Program-made: the position numbers and the translations under genes
Assembly (NCBI GenBank): GCA_021613535.1
Contig: CP075494.1
Location: forward strand, 14,508,001 to 14,572,000
Source: Adineta vaga
Taxonomy: Eukaryota; Rotifera
Length of the DNA: 64,000 bases
Direction: 5' to 3'
Shown here: positions 1 through 12,000 of the stretch, one piece after another
Position numbering within the stretch: position 1 is the stretch's first letter
Layout: every line of letters begins with the position of its first letter
Notes under the pieces: model-generated
Told to the model about the DNA's origin: nothing
Databases searched by the model: none
What the model saw: the letters and a program-made list of their open reading frames with translations, nothing else

Positions 1-3000
1 AAGAAAAGGAAAAAAAGGAGGACGACGAGAACAGGAACAAGAAGAGGATGAAGAGTAGTAGACGAAGAGAGTGTGAGAAAGAAAGAAAATCGTTCGGGCG
101 TTGGTATTCAACACAACATTGCCATCAACATCATTCGTTGCAATAGTTGCTTGTTGATGAAATGGGAGTCCGCAGGCATGCTACCCATCCGGCCTAAACC
201 ATCTTTCATGCATTATTTTCTTCTTTTTTTTCTTCTCGTCGGTTCTTCGTATACTAAAGAATATAGGAAAACATTGGTATTTGAATGGGTCAGGCTATAT
301 CTCACTTAGAAAATTAGCAAAATACGAACCGATCAAATGTCAACTCAATTAAAACACATCTATTATATCAATCGAAAGAAAACGAACAGATGATTTATAT
401 GATTGCTGACGAGACATAGTATCTATGTTATCGGGTCAGATGTTGATGTGACTTAGCGAGACAGAAATTGTATATTACATACTTAAAACACATTTATTTG
501 AATAATGCAATCGTAGTCGTTGTCGGCAATGAAATATATATGTATATATATAAATATTATATGTGTATATTTGATGGGTGAAGTGACCGTTAATGACGAC
601 GTTCTTTCTTTTATACTCTCTTGTCCTCTACTCTCTTATTTTGTTATGTCCTTGCACACTGATTGTGTGCGTGTGTATGCATGTGCGCGGAAAGAGAGAG
701 AGAGACAAAGACAGAGCGCGAGCCGAGAGCAGCGAACGGGCGAAGACGAAGTGAGGGGCAAGCAAGCGCGAGCGAGAAAGAGAGTAAAAAGGACAGGACA
801 GCACAAGGATAGAAAGAACGAGAGAAAAAAAATGCATTACAATGAAACGGACGATTATTTGATGTTTTACCGTTGGTCGTTGTTCGAGTGTTAGTTGGTG
901 ATGGTGACGACGTTCTCTTCTTCCTTTCTCGCATTACATTTGTTTCTCTCGCTCTCTTTCTCTTTCTTTTTTGCGTTGCATGCAACATCTGGTTTGTCCA
1001 GCCACATGATGTTGCCTGTTCTTCTTACTAGCACTCGATTTTTTTTCTGCTGTTCTTCTTTTTCTCTTATGAAAAGACCAACGACAGCGACACACAATGT
1101 AACAACAACCTATTTTCCTTCATCATCATCATCATCATCATTGTCGTCAGAGGATTTTCGAGAGCAGTATAACACGTCCATCTCTAACGTGCCATGTGTG
1201 CACTATTAAATATGTACTTTATATCTAGGACGTTCCTATACAAGTTTTTGATATTGTTTTCTGAAAGAATTTTTTTAATGATGCTGTCGCCAATGTCAAA
1301 ATGACCAGCAAAATCATAGCGAAAAAATTGCTTTTGCAATATTCAATTCAAGAGTACCATCGATGATTATTGGGAAAAGAAATGACGAAGAAAAACGCTT
1401 CAACGAACGGACATAATAATAATGATGATGAAAGAGAAATTACCTTCTCCTTCGATTTATTGTTTGATTGGCCTTGTTGCCCGATCTTGTTGGCCTTTTG
1501 TATATGCAACTCGTGCTCTTTTTCTTCTTATTCTCATTCTTTCCTTTTTGCTTCAACCATGCCGATGGTCGATAGTAATGGTGAAGTAATCCATGTAGAT
1601 TAAATCAACATGAGTCGAGCGAGCGAACGAAGGAACGCGTGAGTGAGAGAGAGAGGGAGAGGGAGAAAAAAAAGAAGACTCGACCAACACAAGCGAAGAA
1701 AGATAGAGAGAAAGAGAAATATCAAGACCGAGCAATGTAACTAAGCGCGTGTGCACGACGGGGGACACCTTCTATAGCCTTGCTTTGCATGTCTGTCTCG
1801 GTTTTCTCTTCTTTCTTTTTTTTTTCTTACTTTACCCAATGCCTTTCGGTCTTCGATGACGACGACAACATACACATAACACATCACAGTCGCCCAGTGT
1901 CTTGAACGCAATAAGAGTCTAAGCAGTGGCGGACGAGCGAAACTTTTTTTCTCTCGGTTTTTTCTTTTCATACTGATCTACTCGTCCGACGTTGACACAC
2001 AAATGCGAAGGACAACTCAACAAACACACACACGCATGCATCGGATATAGTGAGAGGATAGAGACAGAAGCAAAGTAATCACGTAATCTACGCCAAATGC
2101 AAGCGCACTCGTGCGGGTATTACACTGAACGCCAATGGCCTTTCACAAGCACAAGAGAGAGAGAAAAATCTAGAGAAATTGAGTAGCAGCCTGTTGGTTT
2201 CGATTACAACTGAATATAAAAAGAGACTGAAGAAGAATGAGAGAGAGAGAGAATATGAGAGTGAACAAATGTCGACTTCATATAGTTATATATAGGTGAA
2301 GTCAAGGACATGATCGTTCTTTTTTGTAATGAACTCTTTCTCCTATATATACTTCAGTATTGACCATCACTTAACATGGTTCAATGTAAAATAAAGAAAT
2401 CAAATATTCTATGTCAGTATGTTTGAACAAGATATGATCTAATATGGACATTGCCCATTAAAATGATTGATCAGAAAGAATAAATCAATATTGAATGACA
2501 TCATCATATATATATGTTTATAATATCAAGAAAAATCGTCGAATAGTGATTCATAAATATATAAAGAATTACCTTAAAAAGCTCATTAAATATTATTATC
2601 GATGAGTTTCAAACGTTCGATCGAAAAGAGAATCTGAAACCTATAGAAAATATATTGTTGAAAATAATAGTAAAGATTTATTCGAAAAGTTTCAGAATGA
2701 TTCAAAATAATGTTGCATTGTATATCCAATATGTACAAGAATAATCGATTGAATGTTGAGTGAGAGATACGCACGCTTACTCTTGAAAACCAATTGAACT
2801 CAGTAGTCTATCCGTAGATACTAAAAATTGACAGATGGTGTCATTTAACAATATGATTGATTAATTCAGTATTGATGATATGAATGAACTTGTTCAACTT
2901 CCTACGTTTTAAAGAAAAGAGATATGATCATTTTGTATTTCTGAATAAATGACAAAGACTTTGATCCGACCACAAGATAAAAGATATTTACAGATAATTT

Positions 3001-3505
3001 TTGGTATATTTAGTCTTTCAAAACTGTAAAAAATGTTCTCTGTCACAATCGATTATTTTTACCATATGAATTACTACAACTCGCAATTACGCATTTGAAT
3101 ACGTCGAGAATCATTCCTTCTTTCGAAAAAAAAAAGAAGTTATTATTAAACTGCTTCATTATTATTACAAAGCACAAGAAATGAATAAGTGCTTTTAATG
3201 ATATCGTTCTATCTATAATGGCAAGTACTTGGAGAACTGCAACTTGTATGCTCTCTTTTTCTTATGACTTTATTTCGTTGTATTTAAATTGATATATAAA
3301 GTCTTATGCATTTGATTAACATCGACTATTTTCGTTGAAAAAAAAAACAATTTCGTTCTTTTCTGTCTATATTGAATTAATATAATATATATATATATAT
3401 ATGTTTATATTTATTTAACACAAAAAATAAGCTATACAACATATTTTCATTCGTTAGAAATGATTCGAAAAAAAAACGGCAATATATGACAAGAATAATC
3501 ATCCA
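1..3505. other. Gene-free flank with purine/pyrimidine-rich tracts
   Basis: No exon with recognisable protein similarity is seen on either strand. From about 600 to 2300 the DNA is unlike the rest of the window: long GA- or CT-rich runs, many CG dinucleotides, and short trinucleotide runs (CAT repeats near 1121-1141). Open frames here translate to low-complexity R/K/E or S/L/F-rich strings, as expected from such tracts. From about 2300 to 3500 it is ordinary AT-rich DNA with an AT dinucleotide run near 3382-3402. It lies downstream of the CRIB gene, so any promoter here would serve a gene beyond the left edge. Confidence 0.5.
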
Positions 3506-5061
3506 TTAAACGGCAGTTGTACGAGGTTCAAATGAACCTGAAGCACGTTTTTTTATTTGATTGAATACTCGTTCAGTGATGTTACCTACACTAGGTAAAT
3601 GTGACATGGATGCATGTAAAGATCGTAGTGTTATTGAACTTGATAAGGGTCGTGATTTTTGTTGATTTAATTCATTTCCAACATGATTAACATGTTCGAA
3701 ATTAATTGGTCCTGAGATATCTGATTTTTTTACTGTTCGAATTTTTGATAAACTTCGACAACGACGTAATTCAAATTCTTGTTGTTCTTGTTCTTTATCT
3801 TGTTTACTTGATATTGTTCGTAAACGTGAATATCGACGTGGAATATCTTTATTTGTTGTTTGTTGTCCATTATGGTTTTCCGCTGGTAATGGTGGTGGAT
3901 TCGCTAAATTCATTCGTCGTTCATATTCTAAGATTTCATAATAATGTCGAAAAAATAATCGACAAGCATCATTACGTTCAAATTTAAATACAGCAAGCAT
4001 ATTAGATTCTGGTAACCAACATGTAATATAATTTTCTTTTGGTAACCGTAGTTCAGCTTGATTTGAAATTACATTTGACCAAACAGCAAAACAACTTTCA
4101 TGTTGAGCAAGCATCAATTGAACTTGTCGTGTTCGTTTCAGATTTGCTCCCTAAATTAAAAGATAGAAGAAAACATTTTGTTTGTTTTTTTTTGAAAAAT
4201 ACAAACGGTATTATAGATCCAGACAGGTACACCAAGTTGTTGACAGGACCAATCTTCAAAATTGGCTAATTGTCGTGTTGTTGTAATGTAAAGACGAGCA
4301 ATTGAACGAGCTGATTTGACTAATGTTCCAACACTTCCATAGAACATTTCAAGACGTTTAACATCAACAATAATTGTATTTTCATCATTTTGTTGTTCAG
4401 TTTCATGTGAAGATATACGCGACGAAAGTTCATTAATACCAACAATTGATGATGATGTTGATGTTGTTCTTGATGAACGATGAGATGATGTACGTTTATC
4501 CGTACTTATTGAAGAATATCGTCGTGGTGCAATAGGTGGTTGACTATTTAAATTAGTAGCTGATGCTATTGGACGTGTGCGATACATGACAGAAGATGTT
4601 GCCATCGGTGGTGGATTGATCGCATGAGATGAGTTTGTTAGTGTTATATCAGGAAGTCTATTATCATAAGAAGTATTATTTAAATGACTGTAGGAACGTT
4701 GATGAAGCATTGGTTTAACAATACCAACTCTTGCGTTGGATTCATAACGTTGTCGAAGATCATTAACATGATATGTTGAAGGACTTTGTGAAATTGAATC
4801 ACAGATAATTGTCGATTTCGGACGATCATAAGTTGATGAATATTTAAATGATGGTTGATAACAATTTATATAATCCGGTGTATGTACTTGTTTCAATTGT
4901 TGTGAATGAGGAAAATAAACTGAAGATGAAAGTACAGCAACAGGTTCATGTGAAGATATTTTAACATTTGTCGGTGTATCGAGTGACCAACAACTATGAT
5001 CAACACGAAATGGACGTGCTGTTCTGTTCGTATAAGGAGTTACACGAGAATTATTATACAT
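3506..5061 (-). CDS. EVH1/PH-like and CRIB-domain protein (putative Cdc42/Rac effector)
   Basis: Two exons, about 5061-4207 and 4150-3506, joined across a 56-bp GT..AG intron, give 499 residues. The first ~225 residues are low-complexity, rich in S, T, N and R. Residues ~230-370 form a compact region that reads like an EVH1/PH-fold domain (GSVGTLVKSARSIARLYI, later NMLAVFKFERNDACRLFF). Near the C-terminus is a textbook CRIB motif, ISGPINFEHVNHVG, matching I-S-x-P-x-x-F-x-H-x-x-H-x-G with a basic stretch before it. CRIB motifs bind GTP-loaded Cdc42/Rac. WASP also combines EVH1 with CRIB, but no proline-rich or WH2/VCA region follows here, so it is not WASP. No named orthologue is recognised. 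The CRIB call is firm; the EVH1 call is tentative. Confidence 0.75.
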
Positions 5062-7546
5062 GATACACTTGATAGATCTATAAAATCATAGTACATATGA
5101 ATAAAATTTCTCGTCGGAGTACTTCAAATGTATATAAATGAGAGTTCAACGATGTTGTCCTTTGATGAATTATATATATCTAGAAGCACAAAAAAAGAAG
5201 AAGAAGAGAACACACATACACATATGACACCAACCAAGGTATTATCATAGCAATCTGGTTGCAAGAAAAAGAAAGAGAGAGAGAGAGAGCTTCCTTGACA
5301 ATTCATCGTATACAATAGAAAAAAATGTATATAAAAGAAGATAATAGATTGAACAATAGCAAACTTTAGTCGTCTTTGTATATAAGCATACATATGTAGC
5401 AGATCATTATATAGAAAAGATGTTTATCACCCTTCTATCAAGAATGATTTACTCGATTATGTGACGTTCAGCGACGATTCGAAAGAAAAAAGAAGAATTA
5501 CTTTTTTTTATTAGTATAGCGTAAATAATAACCAGTTTTTGTTCGGTATATATTCGTAGAGCCATCATAACAATTCATCTACGGACTGATGAACATCAAC
5601 ATATCCATTGTGTTTCATTTGTCGTTTGTGCCTATGCAGACACAAAAACACGTTCGTATTCTATCAATTATTATTTAATGATAAATGTTAAACGAAGAAA
5701 TATGAAGAGAAAAAAGAGAGAGTAAAAAAGAAGGAAAGTAAGATGTAGATACTTGTTCATTCAATTAAATCGCTAACAAATATTTGAGTTCTCTAATTTC
5801 TTTCATTGGTTTGGTACTGATTTTTCTCATTTTGATTCTGTTCAGTTACGTAAACTGAGCATTCTTCGCTAACAATAACGTGAACGATTCAAATAAGCGA
5901 ATGATGTAAACGGTAACGTAATAGAAGGATTAACACATACATATTAAAAGTAGATTGAGAATGAATGGTTATCTTAAGAAGAAGAAGAAGACATTGAACA
6001 TTATTGTTTTGTGTTGTTTAATAATATCCTTCAGTTGAAAGTATACATACTCGATTTTTACAAACAAAGAAGAAATTAGCTCTGTTGTCGTCAACTTATT
6101 CTGATCAACCTTGACGCAGCAATGAACTGATAGAGAATACTTGCGTGTATGTCGCCGAGCTATTCGTCATCATTTTCTATCACCTCCCGACCTTGCCTAC
6201 GTCATCTGCATGAGAGTAGAGAATCAAACGACTGAGATTTGTATAAGAACATATGTGCATGTATATAGGATTGGACCGTGAAATATGTTCTTCTTTTTTC
6301 TCTGTATATAGATTTGTTTGCAGTCACCAATAGTGCTGAAGGGCATATGTACACTTTGCCTGTCTTACTTCCATCATCATCATCATCGTCGTCGTCATCT
6401 TTCTTTACCTGTATAATTAGTATGTTCGATCTACTTACTAATACCATCGTTATTCAAAAATGAACAGACAAACTATTATATCGTTCACCTATCGGCAAAA
6501 GAACGTTGCGTCCTTAAAATATACAAGTCGTTTTTAACGGATATCAAGAATTGGAAGAACCGAAAAGTTCTATTTTATAAAACAATCTCTATCATCGTTT
6601 TTTTTCTTCCGGTTTCCTACTGTGTATCATAATAGGAAGAAGAAAAAGAGGTCATGCATGTGGTCAATCAACACAATCTGTAGGGAGAAGGGAAAAGAAA
6701 AGAAAAGAAAAACGTTTTAGGTTTATCGATCATACAAAAGATAAAGAAGAAGCAAATGATAACTATTGATGTTGAACAGAAGAAAAGATTTTTACTTAAT
6801 GAAACGGCATACAAACATTCTTATATAAATGTGCCATGTAATTTTCTTTGCATTGTATGCTACTCGTTCATCAAATAGATATAGCTACAAGTATTGAATA
6901 TTGTCTTTCTGTTGCATGCCGTTAGCAACAGATAATGATAATAATAACTAAAAGGATGTTTACATTCTTTCGCTCATCGACGCATGCTTCATAATAATCA
7001 ATCCAAGAGCAAAAATCAACTTGGCAAAGATAAAAGAAGAAAAGAAAAACTTATAGAGAATTTGTCAAGATTATTATCCTTAAAAAAATGATATTATCAT
7101 TACAAGTGTCTGCACGAAGATATTGATCGTCAAGGTTATGACAGTAGAGTCAATTGGTGCCGACCTAATCAATTTGTTTGACGCCATTTTGGCAATCATA
7201 CAATTAGTTGTCCGTTTAGAATTAACCTTTTTCAATTCTATAGAAATTGCCAAAAGCAATGCACTTTATGATATAACACAGACACTAGAGTTTTTACTTT
7301 TATCTAGAATATTTGCTTTTATTGTCAAATAGAGTAACATACAACAAAACGAAGAACAAGCAGCAGAAGAAGAAGAAGAAAGGAATTACACCTATTAGCA
7401 CTTTGCTGTATGATGCTAGAAGATCAAAGAATAGTAAAAAAACGACTATTTTATGAAAGATTACATCATTGTTAGAGCAATCAAACGCAGAATAAGGAAA
7501 TTTGTTTGAATATAAATACCATTCAAAGAAACTAGAAATACTTTTT

Positions 7547-7550
<4 letters not shown>

Positions 7551-7577
<27 letters not shown>
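7551..7577. repeat. (TC)n microsatellite
   Basis: About thirteen uninterrupted TC units followed by a T-rich stretch, in intergenic DNA. Confidence 0.9.
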
Positions 7578-7582
<5 letters not shown>

Positions 7583-8029
7583 CTTGCATCAGTTAAGGAA
7601 AAAACTTTGCAATAAGTATATACATATAAACAACCATGTAAGCCCTAGTTGACATTTAATAGTAGTCTATGTTTATTATCATTCGACGTGTTTCTGTTGA
7701 TATGCTTTATAAAATCTACATGAATTCAACCGAATACTTCCATCTATGTCAATAGATAGAAATCTTTTTTCTTGTATGAAAATAAAATAAATCTTTAAAA
7801 GAATGTTCATAACGATTCTTGTTGATTGTGTTAAACAAAGTTTGAGGAGAAGGAGAAAGCAAAAAGGACGAGGATAACGGAATGTTAGATGATCTAACTT
7901 CTTTTTTTCTAAGCCATTAGCACTCCCCCGCACGAACATAGTCCATCTGCCATTCATTCTTGTCTGATATCGTGAGTAATAATTAGAAGAAAGAATCTTC
8001 TAAGCGACCTTTACTGACAATATCAACTA

Positions 8030-8054
8030 TAAATAATAATAATAATAATAATAT
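8030..8054. repeat. (AAT)n microsatellite
   Basis: Roughly seven AAT units in tandem in AT-rich intergenic DNA. Confidence 0.85.
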
Positions 8055-9245
8055 ACAAATTTTATTCACTTCTATCAGTTTCATAGACTATTGTATGATT
8101 AAAAACAAATTATAATCTATCCTATCTTTCGAAATATTACTGCGGCTTTCCTGCTCATACAAGATACTTACCACAATAATAAGAAAAAATGTTTTGGAAA
8201 GATTTAGAAAAGTCTGAGTGGGAAGAGACTTCTTTTGAACCAATCTCGAAATATTTATCGATGTGAAAGTAATTCTAACCTAATCTAGTATGAGATATTA
8301 ATTGCGTCGTCAGATGCTCGATGTTTCTTTTTTTCCATCGACGAGATTGATTGCTGATAGGCGCGATCGTCGTGTTTTATTATGAATTCATATTTCTAAT
8401 CTCAAGGATGATATATTCGAATGACATAAGATCGTTCTACTGGTATGTTGATGAGCTTGACAATATTTCTTATACCAAGAATTTCCCCAATGATTCCTAC
8501 AATCAATAAAAATGAACCTTCGATTATCATTCTAGATAAATAAGTGCATGTATGAATTTTGTCAGACATTTTTCTTTGCAGAACAATATTAACTGGAAAA
8601 ATGTTGTCACTTGTTGTTATACTACACTTATCAACACTATGATATTATCAAAAGCTATTCTGTATGTATTTTTAGGTTACTCATATTACGACAAGACATT
8701 TCATAAAACTTCTGATCGGCCTTCGCGTTAAATGTGTTGTTTGTATATTTAGAAAGCGTTTTGAATGTATTATATGCAAAAAGAAAACGATCTAGTAATT
8801 GAATGTTTGTACATTTCAAGATCGAATGATGAGATGAAGATGAATGTTTACAGTATTAATAATAATCTAATATTGATCACCAGTTTTAGTAATTCACTTT
8901 GTAAATATGGCTAAGAGAAAAACATGCATCTTTTATCATATAGATTGCTTATAGATGTAGTTGTCTGCGTATGCAAATGATGTTCATTTAATCTGATTGT
9001 TCAATTCTCAGATGACGTGACAATTTATTGTTTTGTCAAAGTGTTTAGACATTGAGTTAGTTCTATCGTAAACAAGAATGAATCGTACAGTAAACAACAA
9101 GCGAATAAATAAATACGACGCACATATAATTTCAACGATTTTCATAGAAGTGAGAAATACAAAAAAGAAAAAGAAATTAGAACATTTTCAGTAGAATAAA
9201 TGAGTATTTGAATGGAATAACAAGAGTTCTTCTTTTCCTTTCGAT

Positions 9246-10283
9246 TTAGAGACGACCTAGATCGACAGGTAGATTTGCTAAAGCTTCTTCTTCTGTTGCT
9301 TCATCGAATGTGCCTTTTCGTTTTTTACTACAAAAGAAAAAGGCAAATGATGAACCAAGTAATTGAATAAACACCACCCAAGCCAGTACATAACAAACAG
9401 CAAATGAATGTTTACTATCTCGTGGATAAACTTCCGGTAGTTGTTCACTTGCATGACGAAATATGGTACTTAAAACTTCAATACAAACAAGAAGAGAAGC
9501 CGCTAAAGAACAAATATATAAATATCAACAGAATTCGAATAAATGTTATTTTCGATTTACCAGCTAGAATATAAATCATTCCTGTTAATCGTTTGTATGT
9601 ATAACGATATTCACGAATACTATATAAACCACAAATAAATGCAATAATAACGAGAAGAATATGAATTGCACTGAAAGAAAGCATCGTGCGAACCATTCCT
9701 ATAAACACAGAAGAATTTATATGAATGATTTTTCTATAACGATAAAAAGCAAATCATTCCTACCAACAAGTGTTCTTTCAGCTGATGAAGATGCATTGTA
9801 TACTTGATTTTGATGATAATCACATCGGTTTTCTAAATGAAATAGTATTATAAACCTTGTATCTTTATATCTATTCTTAACAACATATTCTCCATTTGGC
9901 TATATGCAATAGAAACGTGTCAACAACATCTTTTTGGTAACAGCTGAATAATGAAAAACTACTTATCTATACTTACCATACATAGAAACTTTTGTTCGTT
10001 GACCGAGTACGCATTCCCATATTACGCCATACGTTGCACGAACAATATATAGATTGTGTTGGATTGAGTAGAAACCCGTTGGATAGGTAACAATAACCCA
10101 ATAACTTGATGTTAATGCGATTGAAAAAGTAATAAAAGAAAGAACGGTTAAAGCTAGTATAATACGCATTATCTGGAGATTTCGTTGTACAACTGCTGTC
10201 GCAGCCGAGACAGTTGTTACCGTTGTTATCATACTGTTTTTACCCTGACGATTATTCATAATGACACTGATTATTATGGTCAC
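9246..10283 (-). CDS. Claudin/PMP22-type four-pass membrane protein
   Basis: Four exons (about 10283-9977, 9832-9764, 9698-9561, 9502-9246) sum to 771 nt, a clean 256-residue frame. Hydrophobic segments are IILALTVLSFITFSIAL, SFSAIHILLVIIAFICGL, MIYILAAASLLVCIEVL and CYVLAWVVFIQLLGSSFAF. The first extracellular loop has a W after TM1 (SSYWVI), then YGVIWEC and a second Cys (NRCDY), which fits the claudin-family W...GLW..C...C signature with the GLW relaxed to VIW. There is an N-glycosylation site (NAS) in that loop and an acidic C-terminal tail. The superfamily includes claudins, PMP22/EMP and calcium-channel gamma subunits; the subfamily cannot be decided here. An in-frame ATG (Met18) downstream of the chosen start is an alternative. 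Confidence 0.75.
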
Positions 10284-12000
10284 AAAGATATATTCTATGT
10301 TGATTTTGTATATTCAATGAGAATAATAATTATTCAGCTAGAAAGTCTTTTCAACGTTGAAATAGTTATGATAATGTTAGAACATTGACATGGAAAATCT
10401 CGATGTTATTTACATCAAGAAAATATAAAGAACAAAATATGATCTTAAACAAACAAACATGTATTTATTTAATGTTCTGTTTTAACAATAATAATTGAAA
10501 ATAAACACATGAACATACGCTTTACTTTTACCTTTTATAGATGTACAATCGAGCCAAAATTGTCCGTCAATTTCCGACGTACAAATGATGTCGACAATAG
10601 CAATATGTTAGGACATAACTATATAAAAAATATCGGGCTAAGAATGCTTCGCTAGCGTGTTGTCTTCGACCAGTAGAATGTAAAAGGAAAAGAAAGAAGC
10701 AATCATCAGATATGGAGAAAAACTTTTTCTCTCTGTTTCTCTTTTGCTCTCGTTTTCTTCGATTTCCTCTTAGAGAACGACTAACAAGACATACTGAGTA
10801 AAATCACATAGAAAAAGAAAAAGAACACGATAGATGATGATGATGCAAATGCCCAGTATGTTTTAGGGTAGCATAGTTAAGATTAATAATGCGCAAAATG
10901 CTTTTACGAAACCTGATAAATGTTCCCATCTTGCAGCTAATATTTCTGTATTTATGAGCTAAAACAAATCTTGTCAAATACAAAAAACAATATAAAACAA
11001 TTCCAGTTAAATTAGATTGTCCTCTATATGTTCTAATTCCGCTCTCAATTGTCGGAATGATTATTGTCATTTGTTGGAGGCAATCGCTTGTTTACTTGTA
11101 TTAGGTCTTCGACTGCTCAGATATTTCGTTTAATATATTGACAAAACTCGAGCTATTGCGTTGATACTTATGCGTTCACTAAATAAAGATATGTCCTTTT
11201 TGACCTTTGACTTTTTCTCCTTTTCTTAACCTATATAGTTCTTATTAAACTCAACATTCATTATAACTTGTTTTCTATTGAATAGGAAAATCGTCAAATC
11301 GTATTAATAGATTTTTGGTAAGCGTGTTGTCGTTTGAGATGTTGAAATATAGACATATAACATTAACATAACGATAATTGAAATGAGACGCTAGATATTT
11401 GCCACCAGGACATCAATACTTATAGAAATAAAGCAGAAATTCGTATGAAAGACAAAGTTAGTAATCGAATTGTATAAGAAATCTGTTACTACAGCTGTTC
11501 TTTGACCTTCAGAAAAAGTAAAATAAAGTTTTTTTCCCTCAATAATAATATAACTCATACTCTTCTGAAAGTTCAACTATAACGATATTCCTCGATGCGA
11601 AGAATCAATATGGAAATTCTTAATTTAAGTGAAAATCTAATTAATCCTTTCTTTGTATCATTTAAATTTTGTAAAAATAATTTCTTCTAATGAATGTAAT
11701 TGATATTTTGATGACAGATATGAAAGACGAAGGACAGTTCGACAGATACAAAGATCTAAGAACATATCTCTAGAAAATATCATTCAATCTATTCTCTTGA
11801 AGATATTCATCGGTAGAATTGACATGCTTACGAAGACTAAAAAGTTTGATTTATTGATTGATTTATAATATAGGCTTGGAATATGAAATATAATGAAATT
11901 TTAGTGACAATAGATACATTTAATGAGAAAGAAAAAAATATAAAAATGAAATAAAAAGATCAGATCGTCTAAAAGTTTATTTACATACTGGAATAGAGAT
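10284..12000. other. 1.7-kb gene-free interval
   Basis: Lies between the 5' end of the tetraspan gene and the 3' end of the guanylyl cyclase gene, both minus strand. It probably contains the tetraspan gene promoter. No further gene, RNA or repeat is seen. Confidence 0.5.

Larger units (their letters stand above)
5062..9245. other. 4.2-kb gene-free interval
   Basis: No supportable gene. The interval separates the upstream side of the CRIB gene from the 3' end of the tetraspan gene, both on the minus strand, so it should contain the CRIB gene promoter and 5'UTR. It holds short microsatellites: an AG run near 5273-5290, CAT/CGT repeats near 6371-6399, a TC run at 7551-7577 and an AAT run near 8030-8054. 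Small open frames, including one with an aspartate run from the CAT/CGT repeat, look like chance. Confidence 0.5.

Noticed and set aside
520-1209. Overlapping open frames on both strands rich in Arg/Lys/Glu or Ser/Leu/Phe
   Set aside because: They are translations of GA/CT-rich tracts. They overlap on opposite strands, lack splice partners and show no family resemblance.
3506-5061. WASP homologue
   Set aside because: EVH1-like plus CRIB fits, but there is no proline-rich segment and no WH2/VCA end, and the CRIB lies at the extreme C-terminus.
6202-6463. Small protein with a run of Asp residues
   Set aside because: The Asp run comes from a CAT/CGT repeat. The opposite strand is open too, giving poly-Ser, and nothing else supports a gene.
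7123-7332. Hydrophobic 69-residue open frame on the plus strand
   Set aside because: No homology recognised, no exon partners and AT-biased composition. Probably chance, although a short peptide cannot be excluded.
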